DNA from: Salinimicrobium sp963709775
Lineage (GTDB): Bacteria; Bacteroidota; Bacteroidia; Flavobacteriales; Flavobacteriaceae
DNA length: 64,000 nucleotides
Reading direction: 5' to 3'
Assembly (NCBI GenBank): GCA_963709775.1
Contig: CAVPXS010000018.1
Coordinates: 62,001-126,000 of the forward strand
Under the pieces are notes generated by a model. That model was not told the origin of the DNA. It made no database searches and saw only the letters and a list, made by a program, of their open reading frames with translations. Below are positions 25,753-34,286 of this stretch, one piece after another (position 1 is the stretch's first letter; each line of letters starts with the position of its first letter). Both the position numbers and the translations under genes were made by a program.

Positions 25753-28549
25753 AGACCTCTTCTTCGGAAGAGAAAGAAGCTCTAAAAATGACATTTCAAA
25801 GACTAGCTACTTCCGAAGCAACAGGAATGAAGCACACTTACCGCATCATTGGCATGACCTGCAACGGTTGCCGCTCTCACGTGGAAGAAACCCTGAACAA
25901 AGTTGACGGAGTACAAAAGCCACGGTCGATCTAGAAGAAGCCGAAGCCAAGATCGAAATGCAGCAGCATATTCAGGTTGGGTGTCTTTGAGGATGCACTG
26001 CAGAAAGACGGAGGGAATTATCACATTTTAGACGCTCCAGAAAACGGAAAGCTTCAACAAAGGTTTGAGATCGTGGGGATGACCTGTAGCGGATGCCAGG
26101 CCCATGTGGAAGAGGTGTTGCAGAAAGTGGAAGGTGTTGAGAAAGTAAAGGTTGACCTTGAAAAAGCGACAGCTGTCATTAACATGCAAAAACCGGTTCC
26201 GGTTACCGCTCTTCAGGAAGCCCTATTGGAAGAGGCCGGTTCTTATAACATATATCTGCCGGGCCAGGATTCCTCTGCGCCACCTAAACCCAAAAAACCA
26301 CAAGGGAAAGGCACGGGAACTTATTACTGCCCCATGCATTGTGAGGGGGACAAAACTTATGATAAGCCGGGGGACTGCCCTGTCTGCGGAATGGATCTGG
26401 TGGAAGAAGTCAGTTTGACCGTACAACCGGATCAATACACCTGCCCCATGCATCCGGAAGTTAGTGGAGGATGAGCCGGGAAGTTGCCCCATCTGCGGAA
26501 TGGATCTCGTACGAATAGAGCCTGACCTTACCGGAGAACAGAAAACTTATAACAAGCTGGTCAAAAAGTTCAAAATTGCCGTGGCCTTTACGCTGCCCAT
26601 CTTTCTTATTGCCATGGGAGAAATGATCCCCGGCAACCCAATTTATGAATGGATGAGCATGGAGGCCTGGAACTGGGTACAGTTTGGGCTTTCCCTGCCG
26701 GTAGTTTTCTACGCTACCTGGATGTTCTTTGAAAGGGCATACAGATCGATCAAATCCTGGAACCTGAACATGTTCACCTTGATCGGGATTGGTGCCGGGG
26801 TGGCGTGGCTTTTTAGTGTTTTCGGAATGGTATTTCCTGACTTCTTTCCGGCGCAATTTAAAACTCCGGCGGGCACTGTGCATGTCTATTTTGAAGCTGC
26901 CACGGTAATTCTGACTTTAGTTTTAATGGGTCAGGTACTGGAAGCCCGGGCGCACAGCCGCACGAATTCCGCAATTAAGGAACTGCTGAAACTGGCTCCC
27001 AACAAAGCGACCATCGTAGTTGACGGGGAAGAAAAGGTAATTGATACAGATAAGATAGAAGTGGGTGATATTCTTCGGGTGAAGCCGGGAGAAAAGATCC
27101 CTGTGGATGGAAGTATTCAAAAAGGAGAAACCAATATCGATGAATCCATGATCACGGGTGAACCTATTCCGGTGGAAAAAGTTGAAGGCGATAAGGTGAC
27201 TTCGGGAACCATCAACGGAAACCGCAGTTTCACCATGACGGCTGAAAAAGTGGGTAATGAGACTTTGTTCGCGCAGATCATTAAAATGGTAAATGACGCT
27301 AGCCGCTCACAGGCACCTATTCAGAAACTGGCCGACAGGATCTCAGGCTATTTTGTGCCGGTAGTCGTGGGAATTTCGATTCTAACTTTTATTGTGTGGG
27401 CTATTTTTGGTCCCGAGCCTCAGTATGTTTATGCTTTGGTCAATGCCATCGCAGTGCTCATCATAGCCTGTCCCTGTGCCCTGGGCCTTGCAACACCAAT
27501 GTCGGTCATGGTAGGAGTTGGAAAAGGCGCGCAGAACGGAGTTTTGATCAAGAACGCGCAGTCCCTGGAGCAGATGAACAAAATTGATGTTTTGATCATC
27601 GATAAGACCGGTACCATTACTGAAGGAAAGCCTTCTGTAGAGAAAGTGGTGGCCGATGGGAATTATTCCGAAGAAGAGGTGATCAAACTGATGGCCTCGG
27701 TAAACGCGCAAAGTGAACACCCTTTAGCTTCAGCAACGGTGAAGTACGCAAAGGAGCGAAAAATCGCCCTTTTAGAGGCTTCAGACTTTAATGCGGTTAC
27801 AGGAAAAGGAGTGACCGGTTCTACTTCAGGAAAAGAAGTGGCAATCGGAAATGAAAAACTCATGAGTCAGCTTAATGCTGAGGTTTCAGAGGAGCTTCAG
27901 AAGAAAGTAAAACAAGAGCAGGAGCAGGGCAAAACCGTTTCGTATATCGCGATTGATAATGAGATTGCAGGTTATGTCACGATTACCGATCCTATTAAAA
28001 AAACCAGCCGCCAGGCCATCAAAGAACTGATGGATGACGGGGTGGAAGTGATCATGCTTACCGGCGACAACCAGAACACTGCTGCGGCAGTGGCTTCTGA
28101 ACTGCATCTTACAGGCTTTCAAAGCCGGAATGCTTCCGCAGAACAAGCTGGAAGAGGTGGAGAAACTTGCAGGCAGCAAGGTAAAAAAGTAGCCATGGCC
28201 GGAGATGGGATCAACGATGCGCCCGCACTTGCCAAAGCCGATATTGGGATCGCTATGGGTACAGGGACCGATGTGGCCATTGAAAGTGCAGAGATCACCC
28301 TCGTAAAAGGTGATTTACACGGGGTGGTAAAAGCCAGAAAACTTAGTACAAAGGTGATGACCAACATCAAACAGAACCTCTTTTTTGCGTTGATCTATAA
28401 TACACTGGGAGTGCCTATTGCGGCCGGAGTGCTGTACCCGTTCTTCGGACTTTTACTTTCCCCGATGATCGCAGCTTTGGCCATGAGCTTTAGTTCGGTG
28501 TCGGTAATCGCAAATGCTTTGAGATTAAGAACTGCTAAAATAGACTAGT

Positions 28550-28566
28550 CAAAAATGGCATTTTTG
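28550..28566. repeat. Palindrome CAAAAATG-G-CATTTTTG after the copper ATPase gene
   Basis: It begins two bases after the TAG stop and belongs to the same family as 13343-13369 and 25736-25752. Confidence 0.85.
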
Positions 28567-28582
28567 GAAGGTATTTAAAATA

Positions 28583-28616
28583 GAAAGAGCCGGACTTTTA
28601 AGCCCGGCTCTTTTAT
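28583..28616. terminator. Bidirectional terminator between convergent genes
   Basis: AAAGAGCCGG pairs with CCGGCTCTTT around a short A/T loop, with a T run on the plus side and an A run on the other. It serves the copper ATPase and the convergent metalloprotease gene. Confidence 0.85.
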
Positions 28617-28633
28617 TTATTCAGAAATAGAAT

Positions 28634-31126
28634 TTAGCTATTTGGATCGAGGATAAGATTTACTCTTTCCAAAGCGTCTTCCAAATGGTAACGGGTAAGC
28701 GTATCTCTGCTTCGACCAATGCTGTTGCGAAGATCACGCTGAAGCTTTTTCAGCTCTCCACGAACAACAGGACGAATATCACTTTGGGCAACATCAACAT
28801 TTGATCTTGTAACCCATGAACGGTAGCGGGCAGGAATTTCAGACTGTTCTTCAGTCATTAGATATTCCATGCGATCGATGTATGCTCTTTGAAGATTTCT
28901 TCGATAAGTGTCGATATTTTGACCTCTTCTCAATTCACTCCAAACACCAGTTCTAAGGTCCTGCATCATGTCCAGAAGTCCGTAAGCGCTGCTTCCGTTC
29001 ATTTCACGGTTCTCGATCAATCTTGCCATTCTTCCGAAGTCAAGCAGATTGTTAAGCGTTCTTTCCTGAGTATTCCTTATCCTTTCAACACTACCGTCAA
29101 ATTCGATCCTGTTAAAGATCTCCTGGTCCAGTAGCCATTCCGGGGTAGAGAATAATTCATCCTGAAGGAAGTTCATTGCGTTCTTCTGCTTTTCAGGAGA
29201 AACGTGGAAATACACTGCACCTTCCTGGTCGTAAGTTTTGGTTTCTTTTATGACTCCACCAACGTTAGCTGCTACGTGACCCATGTAGCGGTTGTATTGT
29301 CCAAGCACCTGCTCATACATGGTTTCAAGATCATCGTAATCTTTACCTTTTTCGGCCGTCCACTCAATAAGATTAGGTACGATTCTCTTCAGGTTCTTGA
29401 TACCATACTGGCTGGCAAGGACAGAGTCATCTCCAAGATCTTCAGTTTGTGAAGTAGGGTCGATTACTCCGCTTTGTTGGCCACCAAATCTATATACAGG
29501 ATCTCCTGCTTTTTCCAGGATCCAGGAATCAAGAATTTCTTTCTCCTCTTGTCCTTCTTTTTCAGGAATTGGCTTGTAACCCCACATGATTGAATATTTG
29601 TCATAAGGACCAATATCGGGCATTAAGGCTACATCTCCGTCTTCGGGTTGGGCAATATAATTGAAACGTGCATAGTCCATGATAGACGGAGCTGTTCCGT
29701 ATTTTTTGGTGAACTCAGGATCTCTAAGAGACTCAACAGGATAAGCCACACTGCTTCCCATGTTATGAGGCAATCCTAAGGTATGGCCTACTTCGTGAGA
29801 AGATACAAACCTGATCAAACGACCCATGATCTCATCTTTGAACTCAACTCCGCGGGCCTCTTCATTGATGGCTGCAGTTTGTACAAAGAACCAGTTTCTT
29901 AAAAGGGTCATTACGTTGTGGTACCAGTTAATATCCGATTCCAGGATCTCTCCCGAACGTGGATCACTTACGTGTGGCCCATTAGCGTTTGGTATTGGAG
30001 AAGCCAGGTAACGCACTACAGAATAGCGAACATCTTCCGGGCTCCAGTCAGGATCTTCCTCTTTTGACGGAGGATCCTTTGCAATAATGGCATTTTTGAA
30101 ACCTGCAGCTTCAAACGCAACCTGCCAGTCCTCAATTCCCTGTTTGATGTATGGGATCCATTTTTTTGGAGTCGCACGATCTACATAGTAAACGATCTGT
30201 TCCTTGGGTTCAACCAGTTCTCCGCGCTTGAATTTTTCCATATCCTCTTCCTTCACCTCAAGTCTCCAGCGGTCAAGGTAGCGTACAGTTTCACTTTTTT
30301 GAGCATCCAGTCCATAATCAGTTTGGCCTGTTGTAAACCAACCTACACGCTCATCATAATACCTTCTTTCCATAGGAACTTCTGGAAGCAGGATCATGGA
30401 ATTACTCATTTTTACTGAAATTGATCCCGTACTTGAATTAGAAGGTGGTTCCCCCGCATTGTAAGTCTTTACGTGGCGAACTTCGATGTTTTTAGGATAA
30501 CTGCGGATGGTGTCAATATAAGAACGACTATCATCCAGGCGGCTTATTTTGTAGCTTTTGCGGCGTCCTTCAGGAAAACCTAAAGCCTGTACATCCTTTT
30601 TAAAAAGGTCGGTAACCTTGATCACTGTCGCATTGTTCACTGAATCTTTATGAAAAGCCTCAATGTCAAAAGAGAAAAGAATTGGTTCAAAGTTGGAATT
30701 TCTTACAGCTTCATGGACCGGTAATGAATCGGCAGCAAAAACGTCGTGAGATACCACGCGCAGAAGAACGTTCTTGTTCTTCTTTTCCCAGCGTAGCACC
30801 TGCTCATTTTGTTTTCCGCCACCAAAACCAATGCCCGATGCAGTTTGGGCGATCCTGGTAACCATAAGCATTTCACGGTTGAAAAGACTGTCCGGGATCT
30901 CGTAGTAGTAATCGTCATCAATTTGATGTACTGTGAAGAGACCGGTGTCGGTTTTTGCTTTTTTGGTGATCACCTTGTCGTAGGCTTTGATCCCGTTTTT
31001 ATCTTTTTCTGAAGAGTCTTTAGCGGCTGCCGTTTTCTTGTCCTTTTCAGGTTGAAATACGGCACAACTTGTTATTGAGAAAGAGAAAAAAACAATAACC
31101 AGCCGGAACATTAATCGGTTGTTCAT
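28634..31126 (-). CDS. Zinc-dependent metalloprotease, DUF5117/DUF4953 type, lipoprotein
   Basis: The 830-residue protein has a lipoprotein signal (FSITSC near residue 20) and a charged linker. A DUF5117-like N-domain (DDYYYEIPDSLFNREMLMV) follows. The catalytic site is HEVGHTLGLPHNMG (near residue 440), an extended HExxHxxGxxH zinc motif. The C-terminal third is helical. Bacteroidota often encode several such large proteins, and substrates are unknown. It is presumably exposed on the outer membrane or in the periplasm. The frame is intact over 2.5 kb. It converges with the copper ATPase. Confidence 0.9.
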   Translation of the reverse strand: MNNRLMFRLVIVFFSFSITSCAVFQPEKDKKTAAAKDSSEKDKNGIKAYDKVITKKAKTDTGLFTVHQIDDDYYYEIPDSLFNREMLMVTRIAQTASGIGFGGGKQNEQVLRWEKKNKNVLLRVVSHDVFAADSLPVHEAVRNSNFEPILFSFDIEAFHKDSVNNATVIKVTDLFKKDVQALGFPEGRRKSYKISRLDDSRSYIDTIRSYPKNIEVRHVKTYNAGEPPSNSSTGSISVKMSNSMILLPEVPMERRYYDERVGWFTTGQTDYGLDAQKSETVRYLDRWRLEVKEEDMEKFKRGELVEPKEQIVYYVDRATPKKWIPYIKQGIEDWQVAFEAAGFKNAIIAKDPPSKEEDPDWSPEDVRYSVVRYLASPIPNANGPHVSDPRSGEILESDINWYHNVMTLLRNWFFVQTAAINEEARGVEFKDEIMGRLIRFVSSHEVGHTLGLPHNMGSSVAYPVESLRDPEFTKKYGTAPSIMDYARFNYIAQPEDGDVALMPDIGPYDKYSIMWGYKPIPEKEGQEEKEILDSWILEKAGDPVYRFGGQQSGVIDPTSQTEDLGDDSVLASQYGIKNLKRIVPNLIEWTAEKGKDYDDLETMYEQVLGQYNRYMGHVAANVGGVIKETKTYDQEGAVYFHVSPEKQKNAMNFLQDELFSTPEWLLDQEIFNRIEFDGSVERIRNTQERTLNNLLDFGRMARLIENREMNGSSAYGLLDMMQDLRTGVWSELRRGQNIDTYRRNLQRAYIDRMEYLMTEEQSEIPARYRSWVTRSNVDVAQSDIRPVVRGELKKLQRDLRNSIGRSRDTLTRYHLEDALERVNLILDPNS

Positions 31127-31343
31127 TAAGTAGAATTAATTAGTTAAGAATTGCCCAATTTATAAAAACAGATCCCGGATCGTCTAACCCAAATGCTGTT
31201 AAAATAAAATGGAGGTGCATTTTGCTGATACTTGGACAGGAGAGGGAGTAAAAGGTTTAAAATGAAATTAAAGAGACTGAAAATCATGATAAAGATCATA
31301 AAAACAAACTGCTAATAATATCTTAAATAGTTGTGCTTTCCCT

Positions 31344-31351
31344 TAACTTTG
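31344..31351 (+). promoter_or_regulatory. Candidate -7 promoter box for the T9SS type B gene
   Basis: TAACTTTG matches TAnnTTTG exactly and ends six bases before the ATG at 31358. A transcript from here would be nearly leaderless. No well-spaced TTG is visible. Confidence 0.45.
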
Positions 31352-31357
31352 GGGAAG

Positions 31358-33235
31358 ATGAGAACTCCCTTAATTCTTGTTTTTTTATTCATTTCCGGAA
31401 ATGCTTTTTCCCAATTGGGGTTTTGCCCGGGAAGTAAAGGGGATCCTATTTTTCATGAGACTTTTGGAACAGGAATAGGCACCGGAGCTCCATTGCCTGC
31501 AGGAGTTACTACCTACACCTATGTTACGGGCGACCCGAATGACGGGCAGTATACTATATCCAGTAGGATAGGGCAAAATAATGGAACCTGGCATCCTGTC
31601 TTTCCGGCAAGCACAATTTCTAATGGCAAAGCTCTTGTTGTAAATGCGAATGAAAATACCTCCGGTATGTTCTACGAAACAGAGATATCCGGTCTTTGTG
31701 AAGCCACCACTTACGAATTCTCCGCTTTTTTAATAAATGTATATGACGCCGCAAGCGTAGATGTTTGCCCGGGTACCGGAATTCCTATCAATGTGCGTTT
31801 TGAGATCTGGGATGAGACCGATTCTTTTAAGCTTGCAAGCGGAAGCACAGGAGATATTGATGGGACTACTTCTCCAAAATGGGAGCAGTACGGCCTTATC
31901 TTTAAATCTCAGGCAGGACAATCTAACGTTATCCTGCGAATGTTCAATAATGGGGTTGGAGGTTGTGGAAATGACCTTGCAATTGACGATATTATTTTCA
32001 GGTCCTGCGGCGACCTGACCGAGGTAAGTTCTCCCAATCTTTCTGAAACTTTTCTTGAAGTTTGCGAACCTGATGCTCCTGTCACCGTTGAGCTTACCGC
32101 AACTCCAGATAATACAGTATATACCAGCCACGCTTTCCAGTGGCAGGAAAGTGCAGATGAGGTGAACTGGCAGGATATTGCGGGGGAAACAGGAATGAAC
32201 TTTTCTTCCTCTCCCATTAGTTCGACCCGGTTCTTTAGAGTGAAAGTGGCTGAAGATGCAGTGAATCTGGTTACTAATCTCTGCAGTTCTGTTTCTGAAT
32301 CTTTTGCAGTATTTGTAGTGGAAACACCTGAAGCTCCGGTGAGTTTGGGAGATCAGGATGCTTGTGAAGGGGATCCTGTCCCATCGCTTGAGGTGGTAGT
32401 GGAGAGTGACGAATCGGTTAGGTGGTATGATAGTGCCACAGGCGGGGTGGAAGTGGCATCGGGAAGCGCTTTTGTTCCTCCTGCTGAAGGAACGTATTAT
32501 GCCGAAGCTAAAAAGACGGGGTTTAACTGTAATCCCGGCCTGCGAACTCCGGTTAAACTGAGAATCTTTTCAAAACCCCAGGTTGTCGATGAAGAGAGGC
32601 AGCTTTGTCCGGGAGATGAAATACAACTTGATGCAGGGGTGGGTAATTACACATATCAATGGAATAACGGAGCCACAACCCAAAAAATCTCAGTGGATCA
32701 GCCCCAGAATTATTCAGTCATAATTACCAATTCCAATGGTTGTAGTTCAACAAAGCGATTTGAAGTAAATGCAGTAGACGTTGCAGGTATTGGCAAAATA
32801 ACTTCCGAAGGAACTTCTGTTATTATTGAACCGGCAAATGCAGGAGAGTTCCAGTATTCCCTGGACGGTAACAATTTCCAGGAATCTAATATTTTCCAAA
32901 ATATTTCCGGCGGAGTTTACACTGCTTATATACGGGATCTTGAAGGCTGCAACACAGTTTCTGAAGAATTCCCTCATATTGTGATGCCCCAATTTATTAC
33001 TCCCAATAATGACGGAATCAATGACAGGTTTGAATTGAAAGGGATCGAATATTTCAGCAGTTCAGAGATAAGAATTTTTAACCGCTATGGAAAATTACTG
33101 GCTTCCGGAAAGGGAGAAGGTTTTTCCTGGGATGGAACCTTTAGCGGAAAAGATCTGCCCTCAGATGATTACTGGTTTCACCTTTCAATAGAAGGTTTTG
33201 AACCTGTTAAGGGACATTTTACTTTAAAACGTTAG
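31358..33235 (+). CDS. Secreted protein with T9SS type B (gliding-motility type) C-terminal sorting domain
   Basis: A signal peptide (RTPLILVFLFISGNAFSQ) precedes a large beta-rich region. It includes a lectin/jelly-roll-like N-part (FHETFGTGIGTGAPLPAGV, residues about 30-220) and Ig-like repeats. One of these has the signature YADAKKTGFNC-like spacing typical of gliding-motility proteins. The C-terminal about 85 residues are a type B sorting domain (FITPNNDGINDRFELKGI, IFNRYGKLL, WDGTFSGKDLPSDDYWF). This predicts export by the type IX secretion system. At 625 residues it is probably an adhesin or surface-layer component. The partner gene begins one base after its stop. Confidence 0.88.
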   Translation: MRTPLILVFLFISGNAFSQLGFCPGSKGDPIFHETFGTGIGTGAPLPAGVTTYTYVTGDPNDGQYTISSRIGQNNGTWHPVFPASTISNGKALVVNANENTSGMFYETEISGLCEATTYEFSAFLINVYDAASVDVCPGTGIPINVRFEIWDETDSFKLASGSTGDIDGTTSPKWEQYGLIFKSQAGQSNVILRMFNNGVGGCGNDLAIDDIIFRSCGDLTEVSSPNLSETFLEVCEPDAPVTVELTATPDNTVYTSHAFQWQESADEVNWQDIAGETGMNFSSSPISSTRFFRVKVAEDAVNLVTNLCSSVSESFAVFVVETPEAPVSLGDQDACEGDPVPSLEVVVESDESVRWYDSATGGVEVASGSAFVPPAEGTYYAEAKKTGFNCNPGLRTPVKLRIFSKPQVVDEERQLCPGDEIQLDAGVGNYTYQWNNGATTQKISVDQPQNYSVIITNSNGCSSTKRFEVNAVDVAGIGKITSEGTSVIIEPANAGEFQYSLDGNNFQESNIFQNISGGVYTAYIRDLEGCNTVSEEFPHIVMPQFITPNNDGINDRFELKGIEYFSSSEIRIFNRYGKLLASGKGEGFSWDGTFSGKDLPSDDYWFHLSIEGFEPVKGHFTLKR

Positions 33236-33236
33236 G

Positions 33237-34238
33237 ATGCGCCAAAACAAAAAAAATATCTTTAAAGAATCCCCTTTTTGGATAATGATCCTCATATTTT
33301 TTTTGGAAGTAAGTGCTGTAACTGCCCAGGAGATTATTCCGACCTATTCAGATTACCTCACAGATAATTTATTTCTTCTTCATCCTTCCCTGGCAGGAGC
33401 GGCGGGAAGAAATCAATTGCGAATAACTGCAAGGCAGCAATGGTTTGATGTAGATGACGCACCCGGCATGCAAACCCTTACTATCAATGGGAGACTTGGA
33501 AACAAAGAAGGGATAGGAGCTATAATATTTAATGACCGTAATGGCAATTTTTCAAAATCGGGAGTCTATGGAACCTTTGCTTATCATTTGAGGCTGCCTT
33601 CGGGAGACCAGGAACTGCACAGGTTGAGTTTTGGGTTAAGTGCAGGAGTACTTCAGCACCGGTTGGATCAAAGTGGCTTCACTCAGCCAGATCCTTTACT
33701 GGGGCAGGAAAAGACTTCTGTGGCTTACGCCAATATGGACGTGGGAATGTCCTATTTTAATAAGGAACTTTATGTTCATTTTGCCGCTAAAAATCTGTTG
33801 CCGGTTAACAGAGAACTATTTAATTCTGAAAATATCGCTGTGAATCAAAGGAAGTATTTTTTGACGGCCGGTTATATTTTTTCTCCTTCTTACGACTGGT
33901 TTTTGGAACCTTCTACTATGCTGCAACTGGCTGAAGATACAGGTGAAAAAGCAATTGATGCAAACCTCAAAGGCTACAGGAATTTTGATTTTGGCCAGAT
34001 ATGGGCAGGATTATCTTACCGGCAGGGACTTGACAAAGTAGAAGAGAATAATGAAAACCTGAGATATGTCACTCCTTTTGCCGGCGTGGAGTATCGCAGT
34101 TTTCTTATTGGATACACCTATTCACAGCAGTTTAATGATGTGGTATTAAGCAACAGCGGGTTTCACCAGATCACTTTGGGTTATAATTTTGGTGCCGCAC
34201 GTAAACGCTACCATTGCGGCTGCCCTGCCATAAATTAA
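33237..34238 (+). CDS. Type IX secretion system membrane protein, PorP/SprF family
   Basis: The 333-residue outer-membrane beta-barrel protein has family features DYLTDNLFLLHPSLAGA near residue 38 and QWFDVDDAPGMQTLTINGRLG near 63. The C-terminal strands contain GVEYRSFLIGYTYSQQF and HQITLGYNF. PorP/SprF proteins work beside T9SS cargo with type B domains, as SprF does for SprB. Here the start codon lies one base after the stop of such a cargo gene, so the two are a dedicated pair by position. Confidence 0.92.
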   Translation: MRQNKKNIFKESPFWIMILIFFLEVSAVTAQEIIPTYSDYLTDNLFLLHPSLAGAAGRNQLRITARQQWFDVDDAPGMQTLTINGRLGNKEGIGAIIFNDRNGNFSKSGVYGTFAYHLRLPSGDQELHRLSFGLSAGVLQHRLDQSGFTQPDPLLGQEKTSVAYANMDVGMSYFNKELYVHFAAKNLLPVNRELFNSENIAVNQRKYFLTAGYIFSPSYDWFLEPSTMLQLAEDTGEKAIDANLKGYRNFDFGQIWAGLSYRQGLDKVEENNENLRYVTPFAGVEYRSFLIGYTYSQQFNDVVLSNSGFHQITLGYNFGAARKRYHCGCPAIN

Positions 34239-34262
34239 AAAAGGAACCCGAAGGTTCCTTTT
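34239..34262 (+). terminator. Terminator after the PorP/SprF gene
   Basis: A ten-base stem (AAAAGGAACC / GGTTCCTTTT) has a CGAA tetraloop and lies directly after the stop codon. It can also serve convergent lysS. Confidence 0.88.
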
Positions 34263-34286
34263 ACTTATAGTGTCAAAAAGGGTATT

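Larger units (their letters stand above)
25183..28548 (+). pseudogene. copA: Copper-translocating P1B-ATPase with four HMA and two CPM-type metal modules, many frameshifts as read
   Basis: This pump uses ATP to expel Cu(I)/Ag(I) from the cytoplasm. Four HMA domains (GMTCNGC three times, then GMTCSGC) begin near 25183, 25503, 25830 and 26060. Two zinc-ribbon-like modules (YYCPMH..CPVCGMDL and YTCPMH..CPICGMDL) lie at 26325-26510. The core has the CPC motif (ACPCALG, 27467), DKTGTIT (27601), SEHPLA (27714) and GDGINDAP (28203). I infer missing bases at about 25440, 25585, 25668, 25705-25760 and 25917, and extra bases at about 25985, 26462, 28122, 28169 and 28179. Corrected length is about 1121 residues. 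The last three insertions compensate each other. Confidence 0.9.

Noticed and set aside
25183..26474. Several independent small copper chaperone genes
   Set aside because: The HMA units run on as linked domains once single-base indels are corrected, with coding linkers and no start signals of their own, leading into the ATPase core.
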